Source of the DNA: Agromyces allii
GTDB lineage: Bacteria > Actinomycetota > Actinomycetes > Actinomycetales > Microbacteriaceae
Direction: 5' to 3'
Assembly (NCBI RefSeq): GCF_009749385.1
Contig: NZ_WBIN01000001.1
Coordinates: 434,001 to 498,000 of the forward strand
DNA: 64,000 bases
Part shown: piece by piece, positions 44,768 to 56,550 of the stretch
Numbering within the stretch: the stretch's first letter is position 1
Layout: every line of letters starts with the position of its first letter
Made by a program: the position numbers and the translations under genes
Notes under the pieces: generated by a model
The model's input: only the letters and a program-made list of their open reading frames with translations
Database searches by the model: none
Told to the model about the DNA's origin: nothing

Positions 44768-44773
44768 AGCGTA
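44768..44773 (-). promoter_or_regulatory. -10 box of the lipoprotein transcript
   Basis: TACGCT on the minus strand, 6 nt before the micro-ORF ATG. Confidence 0.5.
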
Positions 44774-44919
44774 TGGGCACGGTCGGAGCCCGCCGATAGC
44801 TCCGGATATCCATCCGGTAACGGCTTCCGAGGGACGCCCGGCCGCCGCACCCGGCGGGGTGATTCCCGTTCCGGAACACACGTGAGCGACGACGATCGAG
44901 CGAGCGCCGCGACCGACGA

Positions 44920-44952
44920 CGAAGGGCGCCTCCGGAACGGAGGCGCCCTTCG
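44920..44952 (-). terminator. groEL terminator
   Basis: Perfect 15-bp stem with loop GAA, 37 nt beyond the groEL stop codon. Confidence 0.8.
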
Positions 44953-44989
44953 CGCTGATCAGGCCGTGACGGCCGAAGATCGGTTCGGA

Positions 44990-46678
<1,689 letters not shown>

Positions 46679-46687
46679 TCAATTCTG

Positions 46688-46708
46688 GCACTCGACCGCC
46701 ACGAGTGC
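46688..46708 (-). promoter_or_regulatory. second, partial CIRCE-like element
   Basis: GCACTC-N9-GAGTGC keeps the CIRCE core and spacing but not the outer TTA/TAA. It starts 10 nt past the perfect element and overlaps a possible promoter (TTGCAC, 17 nt, CAGAAT). Confidence 0.65.
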
Positions 46709-46752
46709 AAGCGAGCGGCCGGCGGCCCCCGCGCGGCTCGCCCGGTGTCCGC

Positions 46753-47805
46753 TCAGGGCGCGAAGGCGACCGATCCCGTCGTCGGCACGAGCTCGATCCA
46801 CGTGTTGCCCGGCGCAAGGGTCAGGGCCTCGCCGTTGTCGGCCGTGAACACGATCGGCGCCTCACGGGCGCTCTTCGCCCACGTGCCGTGCGCGGTCCGC
46901 CCGTTCACCGAGACCCACACCTCGCCCGTGCCGACCATCACGGTCTTCGGCACCTCTCCGTACTGCCAGTCGATGTCGACCCGCATGGTCACGAGATTCA
47001 CGGCACGCACCTGGGCGCCCGCGTCGTCGAGGTCGGGCGCGCCCTCCTGCGACCTGAGCCAGACGGATGCCGCGGCATCCCAGCTCCACGACGGGTACCG
47101 CTCCTCGGAGAACACCTGCGAGACGCTCGACGTCGTCGCCGCCTTGAAGGCTGGATCGGCGAGCGGATCGGTACCGCCGTAGACGAACTGCACGGGCGGC
47201 GGCGGGAGTGCGGCGTTGCGGCTCAGCGCCTCGGCGGCGTCGAGGATCACGTCGTGCGGACCGGGCCGCTCGTCGGCCCGGGAGAACAGTCCGGTGTCGT
47301 CGAGGTCGAAGACGAGGTTCACGAGCGGCGTCGCCTGCATCATCGCGACGAACATCTCCTGGCCGCCCGAGTAGGCGATGACGCCGCCGAAGGGGGTCGC
47401 GATGTCGGGATCCATCGGCCTGATCGAGCGCACCGGCCCGATCTGGGCCGGCATGTCGGAGTGCCAGACCGCCAGGTAGCGGGTGAGACCGCCCTCGACG
47501 AGCTCCTCGAACACGATGTCCGTGCGGTTCAGCGCGACCTGAGGTCTCGCCTCCTCGTGGTTGTCGATCTTCGCGGCGATCGACGGGTGCTGCATCGCCG
47601 CCCAGTCGGCACGCGTGCCGCGCAACGGCGCGAACGCCAGGGCCGTCGGTGTCGCGGACTCCCCGATCGGCCGGGCCTCGGCGGTCGGCGTCGGCGTCGC
47701 GACCACGGGCTCATCGACGCTGCACCCGACGAGCAGGAGGGCGGATGCCGCGAGCAGCGCCATCTGCGCCTGCCGCCGCCCGGCAGAACCGCCCCGCCTC
47801 GCCAT
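46753..47805 (-). CDS. DUF3048 lipoprotein
   Basis: A 350-residue lipoprotein: signal peptide with lipobox LLVGC (about residue 28), then the DUF3048 N- and C-terminal domains (YerB-like): AAKIDNHEEARPQVALNRTDIVFEELVEGGLTRY and IGPVRSIRPMD, VFSEERYPSWSWD. The family is surface-attached with an unclear cell-wall role. The upstream in-frame codons are not convincing; MARRGGSAG was taken as start. Confidence 0.85.
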   Translation of the reverse strand: MARRGGSAGRRQAQMALLAASALLLVGCSVDEPVVATPTPTAEARPIGESATPTALAFAPLRGTRADWAAMQHPSIAAKIDNHEEARPQVALNRTDIVFEELVEGGLTRYLAVWHSDMPAQIGPVRSIRPMDPDIATPFGGVIAYSGGQEMFVAMMQATPLVNLVFDLDDTGLFSRADERPGPHDVILDAAEALSRNAALPPPPVQFVYGGTDPLADPAFKAATTSSVSQVFSEERYPSWSWDAAASVWLRSQEGAPDLDDAGAQVRAVNLVTMRVDIDWQYGEVPKTVMVGTGEVWVSVNGRTAHGTWAKSAREAPIVFTADNGEALTLAPGNTWIELVPTTGSVAFAP

Positions 47806-47898
47806 GCGCACAGCAAACCACCGCCACCCGCGCAGAACGGTGCGACGCGCCGGGCCGCGAGCCGCGGCATCCGGAACCCCGGCGACCGCCGAAGACGA

Positions 47899-47933
47899 CG
47901 ATGCGCCGCCGGCGCAGGGCAGGCGGCGCATCG
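47899..47933 (-). terminator. cspA terminator
   Basis: A 12-bp stem (CGATGCGCCGCC and complement) with an 11-nt loop, 13 nt past the cspA stop. Confidence 0.65.
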
Positions 47934-47945
47934 ATCACGCGTCTC

Positions 47946-48146
47946 TCAGGCGGGGCGGACGGCCTCGGCCTGCGGCCCCTTGGACCCCGTGCCGACCTCG
48001 AACACGACCGCCTGGCCTTCTTCGAGGACCTTGTAGCCGGCCATGTCGATCGCGGAGTAGTGGACGAACACGTCCTGGCCTCCGTCGACGGTGATGAATC
48101 CGTAGCCCTTTTCAGCGTTGAACCACTTGACGGTTCCGTTCGCCAT
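47946..48146 (-). CDS. cspA: cold-shock protein CspA
   Basis: A 66-residue protein consisting of one cold-shock domain: [15 protein letters not shown] (RNP1) and VFVHYSAI (RNP2). It acts as an RNA chaperone. The gene has a leader of about 119 nt from a TAGGAT -10 at 48272-48277, as is common for cold-inducible csp genes. Confidence 0.95.
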   Translation of the reverse strand: MANGTVKWFNAEKGYGFITVDGGQDVFVHYSAIDMAGYKVLEEGQAVVFEVGTGSKGPQAEAVRPA

Positions 48147-48277
48147 GCGTTGCTCCCATATAGCCGTGTGTCGATCAGCACGTGCGTGTCGCCTGTACCG
48201 GGCCTCCGCTTCGTGCCGGCCGGGACCAGGAGGCGGTACCGGGTTGCACGTGTTGGAGCGACCAATTCCAGATCCTA
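48147..48277 (-). promoter_or_regulatory. cspA promoter and long leader
   Basis: -10 TAGGAT (48277-48272), start near 48265, leader of about 119 nt containing several self-complementary GC-rich stretches (for example GGTACCG). Such leaders fold differently with temperature in other csp genes; that is inference here. Confidence 0.5.
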
Positions 48278-48360
48278 ATGACGCGGGTCCGCCCATGAGA
48301 AGGGCTGGAACGCAACGAAATGTCGCGGAATGGCAACGATTCGCGCGGGGTCGGCCGTCG

Positions 48361-48903
48361 TCAGCCGGCGACGCTCTCGGCGTAGTCCGAACCGACGACG
48401 AGCACGAGCGGGGTGCCGATCTCGCCGAATTTCGCGTCGAGGCGCACATCGGCCCCGGGGATGGCCTGCGCGACACCGCGGGCTGCACCCTCGAGTTCGG
48501 CGCTCGCGTAGTACACGACCGACTCCTTGAGATCGCTCTCGCTCGCGTTCGCAGTGGCGCCGACGGGCACGCCCGCCGCGGTCAGCGCGTCGGCCGCCGT
48601 CGCCGCGAGCCCGCTCGTCTCGGTGCCGTTCAGCACCGTCACGGGCATGTCGGGGGCGATCGTGGGCTCGGCGGTCACGACGGGCGTCGCCGACGGGGTG
48701 GGTGCGGCCTGCGAGAAGTCGAGTCGGTCGTTCGCGACGACGACGGCACCGATGCCGAGGCCCGTGAGCACGACCGTGGCGAGCGCGGCCCAGCCGAACG
48801 CGAGCCAGCGAGCTCCCCGGCGCTGGGGCGCGCGGTGGGCGCCGACGCGCTCGATGCCGTGCGGGATGGTGTCGAAGCGATCTCGAGGGGAGTTCTGCGC
48901 CAT
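48361..48903 (-). CDS. LytR C-terminal domain protein
   Basis: A 180-residue membrane-anchored protein: cytoplasmic N-terminus, one helix (about 37-60), a Thr/Pro linker and a LytR_C domain (about 85-178) with [22 protein letters not shown] and [24 protein letters not shown]. LytR_C modules accompany wall-polymer ligases or occur alone, as here. It follows the DUF3263 gene on the same strand after 26 nt. Confidence 0.85.
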   Translation of the reverse strand: MAQNSPRDRFDTIPHGIERVGAHRAPQRRGARWLAFGWAALATVVLTGLGIGAVVVANDRLDFSQAAPTPSATPVVTAEPTIAPDMPVTVLNGTETSGLAATAADALTAAGVPVGATANASESDLKESVVYYASAELEGAARGVAQAIPGADVRLDAKFGEIGTPLVLVVGSDYAESVAG

Positions 48904-48929
48904 GGGTCCAGTCGGGGGTCGGGGCCTGC

Positions 48930-49226
48930 TCAGTCGAGCGTGCGGCCGTTCGAGAGTGAGCGGCGGGCACGGGTCGCGGCCCGGGCGTCGCGCAGTCGTT
49001 GCAGGCGCTTGACCAGCATGGGGTCGTGCCGGAGCGCCGCCGGCGAGTCGATCAGCTCTCCGAGGATCCGATAGTAGCGGGCCGCCGACATGGCGAACTC
49101 GTCGCGGATGCCCTCGGCCTTCGCACCGGGCTGCTGCCACGCGTGCGCCTCGAACGCGAGCACCCGCAGCGCCAGGTCGTCGAGCGGTGCGTTCGGATCG
49201 TCGCGAGAGGTCTGCCCGAGACTCAT
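48930..49226 (-). CDS. DUF3263 protein
   Basis: A 98-residue helical protein with a helix-turn-helix-like centre (KAEGIRDEFAMSAARYYRILGELIDSPAALRHDPMLVKRL), the signature of DUF3263. GGGAGGTG precedes ATG 49226, and a TAGGAT -10 lies about 40 nt upstream. It is divergent from msrB. Its pairing with a LytR_C gene is conserved in actinobacteria; function unknown, DNA binding possible. Confidence 0.85.
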   Translation of the reverse strand: MSLGQTSRDDPNAPLDDLALRVLAFEAHAWQQPGAKAEGIRDEFAMSAARYYRILGELIDSPAALRHDPMLVKRLQRLRDARAATRARRSLSNGRTLD

Positions 49227-49373
49227 CGTGCACCTCCCGCGGCGACGGCGTCGCCTTCGCGTCACATCCTAGGGATGCCTCGCCGTGAGGGTGCCGAGCG
49301 TCTGCGGCGTGTGTGTGCGCGGCCTCTGCAGACCTGCGACGATGGAGACATCCGCAGTTCTGGAGGGAACCCC

Positions 49374-49775
49374 ATGGCGTATCAGGTCGAGAAGTCCGAC
49401 GACGAATGGCGCGAGCAGCTCGGTGACGAGCAGTTCCAGGTGTTGCGCGAGGCCGCGACCGAGCGCCCGTGGACGGGCGAACTGCTCGACGAGGAACGCG
49501 CGGGCGTCTACGCGTGCGCGGCATGCGGCTCCGAGCTGTTCAAGAGCGGCACCAAGTTCGACTCCGGCTGCGGATGGCCGAGCTTCTACGAGTCGGTGCG
49601 CCCCGAAGCGGTGCAGCTCATCGAGGACACCTCGCTCGGCATGGTGCGCACCGAGGTGCGCTGCGCGAACTGCGGTTCGCACCTCGGGCACGTGTTCCCC
49701 GACGGGTTCGGCACGCCGACCGGCGACCGCTACTGCATGAACTCCATCGCGCTCGACTTCACGCCAGAGGCCTGA
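49374..49775 (+). CDS. msrB: methionine-R-sulfoxide reductase
   Basis: A 133-residue MsrB. Two CxxC knuckles (CAACGSEL and CANCGSH) hold structural zinc, GCGWPSFYE is the substrate site, and the catalytic Cys is in RYCMNSIAL near the C-terminus. It reduces methionine-R-sulfoxide with thioredoxin. GGAGGG precedes the ATG. The nitroreductase gene starts 2 nt after its stop. Confidence 0.95.
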   Translation: MAYQVEKSDDEWREQLGDEQFQVLREAATERPWTGELLDEERAGVYACAACGSELFKSGTKFDSGCGWPSFYESVRPEAVQLIEDTSLGMVRTEVRCANCGSHLGHVFPDGFGTPTGDRYCMNSIALDFTPEA

Positions 49776-49777
49776 GC

Positions 49778-50341
49778 GTGCGGCCCGCGCTCGAGGCCGC
49801 ACTCGTTCGGCGATCGGTCTCGAAGGTGACGGATGCCGCACCCGACGAGGCCGAGCTCCTCGAGCTCCTCGGCGCGGCCGGGCGCGTGGCCGATCACGCC
49901 TCCCTGCATCCGTGGCGCGTCATCGCGCTCCGGGGCGCTGCCCGCGAACGCCTCGGATCGGCACTCGCCGAGGCGTCGGGTCTCGAGGCCTCCGATCCGC
50001 GGGGTGCCGCGAAGCTCGCGTCGAAGCCGCTGCGCGCTCCCCTGCTGATCGCCGTGGTCGCGGTGCGCACCCCCGACTCCGCAAAGGTGCCCGAGTGGGA
50101 GCAGGACGCCACGGCCGCCGGCGTCGCGCACCTGCTGAGCCTGCTGCTCGACGAGGCCGGCTGGGGCGTCATATGGCGCACGGGCCCGCACACGCGGCAT
50201 CCGGCGGTCTCCGCGGCCCACGGTCTGGCGCCGCACGAGGCCCTGCTCGGCTGGCTCTACGTCGGCGGCAAGCCCGAACGGTGGCGCGCCGAGCGGCGCA
50301 AGCCGGTCGACGCCGCCGCGAGGCTCACGACCCTCGGCTGA
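49778..50341 (+). CDS. nitroreductase family protein
   Basis: A 187-residue FMN-binding nitroreductase-fold protein: ALVRRSVSK (FMN phosphate-binding Arg pair), ASLHPWRVIAL and LLLDEAGWGVIWRTGP. Shorter than NfsB but in the range of the compact subfamily. GTG start, 2 nt after msrB, so an oxidative-stress operon is likely. Its last 17 nt overlap the convergent transporter gene. Confidence 0.82.
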   Translation: MRPALEAALVRRSVSKVTDAAPDEAELLELLGAAGRVADHASLHPWRVIALRGAARERLGSALAEASGLEASDPRGAAKLASKPLRAPLLIAVVAVRTPDSAKVPEWEQDATAAGVAHLLSLLLDEAGWGVIWRTGPHTRHPAVSAAHGLAPHEALLGWLYVGGKPERWRAERRKPVDAAARLTTLG

Positions 50342-51527
50342 CCGGTCCGCCGCCGGCGGGCTCGGTGCCACCGGCATCGCTACCCGCACGGACTGCACCT
50401 GGCGCATCGGATGTCGCATCCGCGCCCGGTGCGCTCGGCGCGACGACGTGCCGGCTGCGCGTCCATCTGGTGCTCGCGACGATCACCGCGACGAGCGCGA
50501 GCGCCGCTCCCCCGATCGTGGCGACGTCGACGGTCTGACCGCCGACCGGCACAAGCAGGTCGAGTGCCAGCGCGGCGGTCAGCTGTCCGGCGACGCCCGC
50601 GAGCGCGAGCACGAGCACGCCGATCACGCGCACGACCACCGCCTGCACGGCGATGAAGATGCAGCCGATCAGGCCGCCGGTGTACAGCCACGCCTCTGCC
50701 GGAAGCGAGGTCGGCCAGCCGACGGAGGACGAGTGCACGACCATCACGACGACGAGCACCGCCGTGCCGACCGTGAAGTTCACGAGCGTCGAGGTCAGTG
50801 CGCTCGACGCCGCGACCCGGACGCGACCGTTGACCGCCTGCTGCCACGCCGATCCGAAGCCCGCGGTGAACGGCAGGAGCACCAGCAGCACGGGAGCCGC
50901 GCCGCCGATCTCCGATGACAGGGTCCACGTCACGGCCCCGAGGGCGAGCAGTGCTCCGATCGCCCGCGGCGCGGTGAGCGGACGTCGCCCGGCCGGCCCC
51001 AGGCCGATCAGGTCGAACACGACGCCGCCGACGGTCTGGCCCGCCACGATCGAGACCGTGAAGAGCGCGACGCCGATGACGCCGGCGGAGAGGCCCTGCG
51101 TCGCCACGAACCATGCGCCGGCGACCCCGCCGAGCAGCATCCACCAGTGCAGGCGGCCCGCCCGGAGCTCGGTCGCCACGTTGCGGAACCCCGTGCGCCC
51201 CGGCCTCCAGACCGCGAGCGCGACGAGCAGGATCAGCAGTCCGCTGCCGAACGAGATCACGGCGGCGGTGTAGGCGTCGCCGATGGAGGCCGAGAGCTGC
51301 CCGTTCACGCGCGACTGGACGGCGGTCAGCGCTCCGCCGATGGCGGCCAGCGCGATCGCGACCCAGGCCGGCATGCCGCCGGCTTCGACGTGGGCGTGGC
51401 GATGCTCGGTCGCCGTCGGCGAGGCCTGCGCGGTCGGCGCGGTCGGCGCGGAGGCATCCGGCGCAGCCGCATCGGGAGCAGAGGAGCCCGGAGCAGTGGA
51501 TTCCGGAGTGAGGGCGTCTTCAGACAA
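50325..51527 (-). CDS. DMT-family transporter (two YdcZ/DUF606 repeats)
   Basis: A 400-residue membrane protein with ten hydrophobic helices, built from two related halves (AIGGALTAVQSRVNGQLS and FGSAWQQAVNGRVRVAA open each half), as in the DUF606/YdcZ exporters. The first 50 residues are Ala/Ser/Pro-rich. The frame opens with TTG 51527, directly beside the tRNA-Thr 3' end (1-nt gap) and without any ribosome site; the ATG at 51374 is an alternative. Substrate unknown. Confidence 0.78.
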   Translation of the reverse strand: MSEDALTPESTAPGSSAPDAAAPDASAPTAPTAQASPTATEHRHAHVEAGGMPAWVAIALAAIGGALTAVQSRVNGQLSASIGDAYTAAVISFGSGLLILLVALAVWRPGRTGFRNVATELRAGRLHWWMLLGGVAGAWFVATQGLSAGVIGVALFTVSIVAGQTVGGVVFDLIGLGPAGRRPLTAPRAIGALLALGAVTWTLSSEIGGAAPVLLVLLPFTAGFGSAWQQAVNGRVRVAASSALTSTLVNFTVGTAVLVVVMVVHSSSVGWPTSLPAEAWLYTGGLIGCIFIAVQAVVVRVIGVLVLALAGVAGQLTAALALDLLVPVGGQTVDVATIGGAALALVAVIVASTRWTRSRHVVAPSAPGADATSDAPGAVRAGSDAGGTEPAGGGPVSRGS

Positions 51528-51528
51528 G

Positions 51529-51601
51529 TGCCGGCTGCGGGACTCGAACCCGCAACCCCCGCTTTACAAGAGCGGTGCGCTACCAATTGCGCCAAGCCGG
51601 C
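51529..51601 (-). tRNA. tRNA-Thr(TGT)
   Basis: A 73-nt cloverleaf: acceptor GCCGGCT/AGCCGGC, anticodon loop CTTGTAA (anticodon TGT, reads ACA) and T-arm GCGGG-TTCGAGT-CCCGC. CCA is not encoded. The next base but one begins the TTG of the transporter frame. Confidence 0.95.
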
Positions 51602-51643
51602 GAGGCGAACCTCGGGCCATCTTATCGATGGCCGACCCACCGA

Positions 51644-51680
51644 CCGCGCGGCGAGGCCCGGGATGGGCTCCGCCGCGCGG
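51644..51680 (-). terminator. terminator of the DsbA-like gene
   Basis: A 10-bp GC stem (CCGCGCGGCG and complement) with a 17-nt loop that itself can pair (AGGCCC/GGGCT), just past the stop codon. Confidence 0.5.
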
Positions 51681-51686
51681 ACCGAC

Positions 51687-52616
51687 TCACTGAGCCGGAG
51701 TCGGAGTGGGCGTGGGAGTCGGGGTCGACTCGGCGTCGTTGAACGTCGCGCTCGTGGCCTGCACCACGAACGACTGGAACTCCTGTGCGTCGGTGAGCGA
51801 GCCGCTGTACTGCTGGCCGTTCACGAGCACGGTCGGCGTGCCGGTCACGGAGGCGAGCTCGGAGTTCGGGATCGGGCCGGTCAGCGCCCGCGTCGTGGCA
51901 TCCTGCACCCATGCCTTGAAGCGCACGTCGTCGATGCACGCGTTCACCGACGAGGCGGCGCCGGCGTCGCCCGCGAGCTTCTTGAGGTCGGAGTTGCCGA
52001 GGCCGACCGTGCCCTCTTCGGGCTGGTTCTCGAAGAGCAGCGCGTTGTAGTCGAAGAACGCCTCGGGCGAGAGATCGGCCACGCACGCTGCGGCGTTCGC
52101 CGCGCGCAGCGAGTACTGGGTGCCGGCCGACTTGTTGGTCAGGATCGCGATCGGGTGGATCTCGAGGGTCGCGGCCCCCGACTCCACCATGGTGCGCATG
52201 GCCTCGGAGTTCGTCGTCTCGAACTGGCCGCAGAAGGGGCAGAGGTAGTCGATGTAGGTCACGATGTTCGCGACCGTGCCGCTGTCGTCGGGAACGGTGG
52301 CCGTGGGCTCGCCGCCCGCCTTGATGGCCGGGGTCTCGACCGCCGTGATGCCGCCCTCGTCGCCCGCGACCAGCAGGATGCCGTCGCTCGCCATGTTCGC
52401 CGGGCCGGGGCCCGCGGGCTTGATGCTGTTGAAGATCAGCCAGCCGACGAGCGCGGCGACGAGCAGCACCGCGACGATGACACCGCCCTGGATCAGGACC
52501 TTGTTGCGCTTGTCGCGCTTCTTCTGCTCTTCGCGAAGGACTCGAGCCTTCTCTCGGGCCGCCTCACGGCGTTCGTTGCGGGAGGCACGAGGCTCATTGG
52601 ATCCGACGTTGGTCAT
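51687..52616 (-). CDS. membrane-anchored DsbA-family thioredoxin-like protein
   Basis: A 309-residue protein: charged coiled-coil N-terminus (about 8-38), one membrane helix (about 42-64) and an extracytoplasmic DsbA/thioredoxin_4 domain with the redox site DYLCPFC (near residue 127) and cis-Pro loop TGTPTV (near 260). The tail is a TPTPTP repeat. It probably forms or isomerises disulfides in exported proteins. GGAGTGA precedes the ATG; -10 TACTAT lies about 60 nt upstream. Confidence 0.88.
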   Translation of the reverse strand: MTNVGSNEPRASRNERREAAREKARVLREEQKKRDKRNKVLIQGGVIVAVLLVAALVGWLIFNSIKPAGPGPANMASDGILLVAGDEGGITAVETPAIKAGGEPTATVPDDSGTVANIVTYIDYLCPFCGQFETTNSEAMRTMVESGAATLEIHPIAILTNKSAGTQYSLRAANAAACVADLSPEAFFDYNALLFENQPEEGTVGLGNSDLKKLAGDAGAASSVNACIDDVRFKAWVQDATTRALTGPIPNSELASVTGTPTVLVNGQQYSGSLTDAQEFQSFVVQATSATFNDAESTPTPTPTPTPAQ

Positions 52617-52937
52617 CGATGGTCACTCCGGGTCGCTGTGTGGGCGCGCGCGTACTGCGAACGCACCCACGATAGTAGGAACGGTGGCTGGGAATCAGCC
52701 ACACGAGCGGCTCATCCCGCGTTCGGCCGCTGCTCGGCGGGCGCTCAGCCCGCTCATGGCGCGCTCGGGGCCCGCTCGGGGCGCGCTCGCAGGCGAGTAC
52801 CACGAGCGGATGCCGCCGGCCGACGCCGAATCGGCCGTTCGCGTCGCGCATGCAATACTGAGGGAGCGTCGACGATGACGCAGTCCATCACTACGGATCG
52901 TCCGGCACGTACCTGCCGGTGAAGGAGAAGCACGACC

Positions 52938-54038
<1,101 letters not shown>

Positions 54039-54057
54039 CGATCGTCGCACGGACGAA

Positions 54058-54092
54058 CGATGCCGGCCGGGCCCATGGCCCGGCCGGCATCG
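54058..54092 (+). terminator. terminator of the ABC ATPase gene
   Basis: Perfect 16-bp stem (CGATGCCGGCCGGGCC and complement), loop CAT, then GCGTTT. Confidence 0.85.
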
Positions 54093-54103
54093 GCGTTTCC
54101 GAC

Positions 54104-54109
54104 TACGCT
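54104..54109 (+). promoter_or_regulatory. -10 box, near-leaderless start at 54118
   Basis: TACGCT ends 8 nt before ATG 54118, immediately after the terminator. Confidence 0.5.
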
Positions 54110-54117
54110 GAACCACG

Positions 54118-55437
54118 ATGAGCGGCTCACTTTCGATCACGTCGGCCACGACCGACCCGGCTCTGCTCGACCTGCCGTGGCACCTGCCGCTCGAGGCATG
54201 GCCGAACGAGAACATCGCCGCGCTGCCGAAGGGCATCTCGCGACACCTCGTGCGCTTCGCGCATCTCGCGGGTCACGTCGTCGCGATCAAGGAGACGACC
54301 GCCGAGATGGCGCGCGGCGAGTACGAGATGCTCCGCACGCTGCAGCGCCTCGAGGTCCCGTGCGTCGAGCCCGTCGCCGTCATCACGAACCGGTCCGACG
54401 CCGAGGGCGATCCGCTCAAGCCCGTGCTCGTCACCCGGCATCTGCGCTTCTCCCTCCCCTATCGCGCGCTGTTCTCGCAGACGCTGCGCCCCGACACGGC
54501 CACGCGTCTCGTCGACGCGCTGGCGCTGCTGCTCGTCCGCCTGCACATCATCGGCTTCTTCTGGGGCGACGTCTCCCTGTCGAACACGCTGTTCCGCCGA
54601 GACGCGGGTGCCTTCGCGGCGTACCTCGTCGACGCCGAGACCGGCAAGCTCTACGAGGGCGGCCTCTCGAACGGCCAGCGCGAGAACGACCTCGAGATCG
54701 CGCGCGTGAACATCGCCGGCGAGCTGCTCGACCTCGAGGCCGGCGGCCGGGTCGCCGACGAGCTCGATCCCGTGCGCATCTCGAACGGCATCGTCGACGC
54801 GTACCGCAGCCTCTGGAGCGAACTCACCGGCTCGGAGTCCTTCTCGTCGGCCGAGCGCTGGCGCATCAACGAGCGCGTGAGCCGCCTGAACAAGCTCGGG
54901 TTCGACATCGAGGAGCTGGCGATCCGCACTGACGCGCAGGGCACGACCGTGCGCATCCAGCCGAAGGTCGTCGATGCGGGCCACCACCAGCGACGCCTGC
55001 TGCGCCTGACGGGGCTCGACGCCGGCGAGAACCAGGCCCGACGCCTGCTGAACGACCTCGACTCCTACCGCGCGAGCTACGGCAAGGGCGAGCTCGACGA
55101 GGAGATGGTCGCCCACGAGTGGCTCGTTCGGGTGTTCGAGCCGGTCGTGCGGGCGATCCCGAGCGAGCTGCGCGGCAAGCTCGAGCCGGCCGAGGTGTTC
55201 CACCAGCTGCTCGAGCACCGGTGGTTCCTCGCGCAGAAGGCGGGGCACGACATCCCGCTCGCCGAGGCCGTGGCGTCGTACATCAACAACGTGCTGCGCC
55301 ACCGCCGCGACGAGGCGACCGTCATCGGGCCGACGACCGGCACCATCACGACGTCGATCGACGTGGTGCCCCTCGACACCTCCGCCGTCGCGGTGGTCGA
55401 CCCCGACGACGAGGACGACTGGCGGCTCAAGGTCTGA
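54118..55437 (+). CDS. DUF4032 protein with kinase-like N-terminal domain
   Basis: A 439-residue protein. Residues 30-215 resemble a lipopolysaccharide-kinase/protein-kinase fold: HVVAIKETTAEMARGEYEML (Lys and Glu of the N-lobe), LHIIGFFWGDVSLSNTLF (catalytic-loop-like GDxxxxN) and AYLVDAETGKL (DxE in place of DFG). The C-terminal part (about 225-400) is the DUF4032 region. Enzyme activity is possible but unproven; substrate unknown. A strong palindromic terminator follows. Confidence 0.78.
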   Translation: MSGSLSITSATTDPALLDLPWHLPLEAWPNENIAALPKGISRHLVRFAHLAGHVVAIKETTAEMARGEYEMLRTLQRLEVPCVEPVAVITNRSDAEGDPLKPVLVTRHLRFSLPYRALFSQTLRPDTATRLVDALALLLVRLHIIGFFWGDVSLSNTLFRRDAGAFAAYLVDAETGKLYEGGLSNGQRENDLEIARVNIAGELLDLEAGGRVADELDPVRISNGIVDAYRSLWSELTGSESFSSAERWRINERVSRLNKLGFDIEELAIRTDAQGTTVRIQPKVVDAGHHQRRLLRLTGLDAGENQARRLLNDLDSYRASYGKGELDEEMVAHEWLVRVFEPVVRAIPSELRGKLEPAEVFHQLLEHRWFLAQKAGHDIPLAEAVASYINNVLRHRRDEATVIGPTTGTITTSIDVVPLDTSAVAVVDPDDEDDWRLKV

Positions 55438-55452
55438 GCAGCACGACGGCAT

Positions 55453-55488
55453 GACGAAGGGGACCTCCGATCGGAGGTCCCCTTCGTC
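55453..55488. terminator. bidirectional terminator between DUF4032 and rlmB
   Basis: A 36-nt perfect palindrome (18 bp per arm, no loop bases in the centre, CGATCG at the axis) lies between two convergent genes. Confidence 0.85.
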
Positions 55489-55518
55489 GTGCTCGGCCCG
55501 AAGGCCGAGGCCGTCGGC

Positions 55519-56550
55519 CTACTTCTCGGCGCGGAGCTTCGAGATCTCGTAGAGCGTGACGGATGCCGCGATGCCGGCGTTGAGCGACTCGGTCGCCGCG
55601 CTGATCGGGATGGAGACGATCGCGTCGCAGGTCTCGGCGACGAGGCGGGACAGACCCTTGCCCTCGCTGCCGACGACGACCACGATGGGCCGTTCGGCCC
55701 ACGACAGGCCGGGCAGCGACACGTCGCCGTCGCCGTCGAGGCCGAGCACGAACACGCCGCGCTCCTTCAGCGCCTTGAGCGTCTGCGTGAGGTTCGACGC
55801 CATGGCGACGGGAACCCGTGCCGCGGCGCCGGCCGAGGTCTTCCAGGCGCCGGCGTTGACGCCGACCGAGCGGCGCTGCGGCACGATGATGCCCTGTCCG
55901 CCGAACGCCGCGGTCGAGCGGATGATGGCGCCGAGGTTGCGCGCGTCGGTGATGCCGTCGAGCGCGACGAACAGCGGGGTCTCGTCGCGGGCGATGACCT
56001 CGTCGAGGAGCTCGATCGGGTGCGCGTACTCGTACGGTGGCACCTTGAGCGCGAGGCCCTGGTGCACGCCGCCCTCGCCCGCGAGGCGGTCGAGCTCGGG
56101 GCGCATGACCTCGAGGATCGGGAGCCCGCGGTTGGTGGCGATCTTCATCGCCTCCTTCACGCGGTCGTCCATCTCGATGCGCGCGGCGACGTAGAGGGTC
56201 GTCGCGGGGATGCGCGTGCGCAGCGCCTCGACGACGGAGTTGCGGCCCGTCACGATCTCGGACTCGTCACCCGACTTCGATCGGCGCGATGCGCCGGAGG
56301 CGCCGCGGGGGGCGCCGGGTCGGCCGCCGCCCTGGCCGGCGACCTTGGCGCCGGGCTTGCCCCTGCCGCCGGATGCGGCGAAGCGCTCCTGGGCGGCCTT
56401 GCGCTTGCCTGCGGGGTGCCATGCGCGGTCTTCGGCCTTCGGGGTCGGTCCCTTGCCTTCGAGCGCCTGGCGCCCCTGGCCTCCGGATCCGACCTGCTTG
56501 CTCTTCGCCTTGCGCACGGCTCCGGCGCGCGGCTTGCTGCTGCCCTTCAT
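55519..56550 (-). CDS. rlmB: 23S rRNA 2'-O-methyltransferase RlmB
   Basis: A 343-residue SpoU-family (SPOUT, knotted) methyltransferase. After a basic Gly/Lys-rich tail (about 1-95) comes the substrate-binding domain ([10 protein letters not shown], about 102) and the catalytic domain with [32 protein letters not shown] and [12 protein letters not shown], the three SpoU motifs. It methylates G2251 (E. coli numbering) of 23S rRNA. Its ATG overlaps the cysS stop (ATGA). Confidence 0.93.
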   Translation of the reverse strand: MKGSSKPRAGAVRKAKSKQVGSGGQGRQALEGKGPTPKAEDRAWHPAGKRKAAQERFAASGGRGKPGAKVAGQGGGRPGAPRGASGASRRSKSGDESEIVTGRNSVVEALRTRIPATTLYVAARIEMDDRVKEAMKIATNRGLPILEVMRPELDRLAGEGGVHQGLALKVPPYEYAHPIELLDEVIARDETPLFVALDGITDARNLGAIIRSTAAFGGQGIIVPQRRSVGVNAGAWKTSAGAAARVPVAMASNLTQTLKALKERGVFVLGLDGDGDVSLPGLSWAERPIVVVVGSEGKGLSRLVAETCDAIVSIPISAATESLNAGIAASVTLYEISKLRAEK

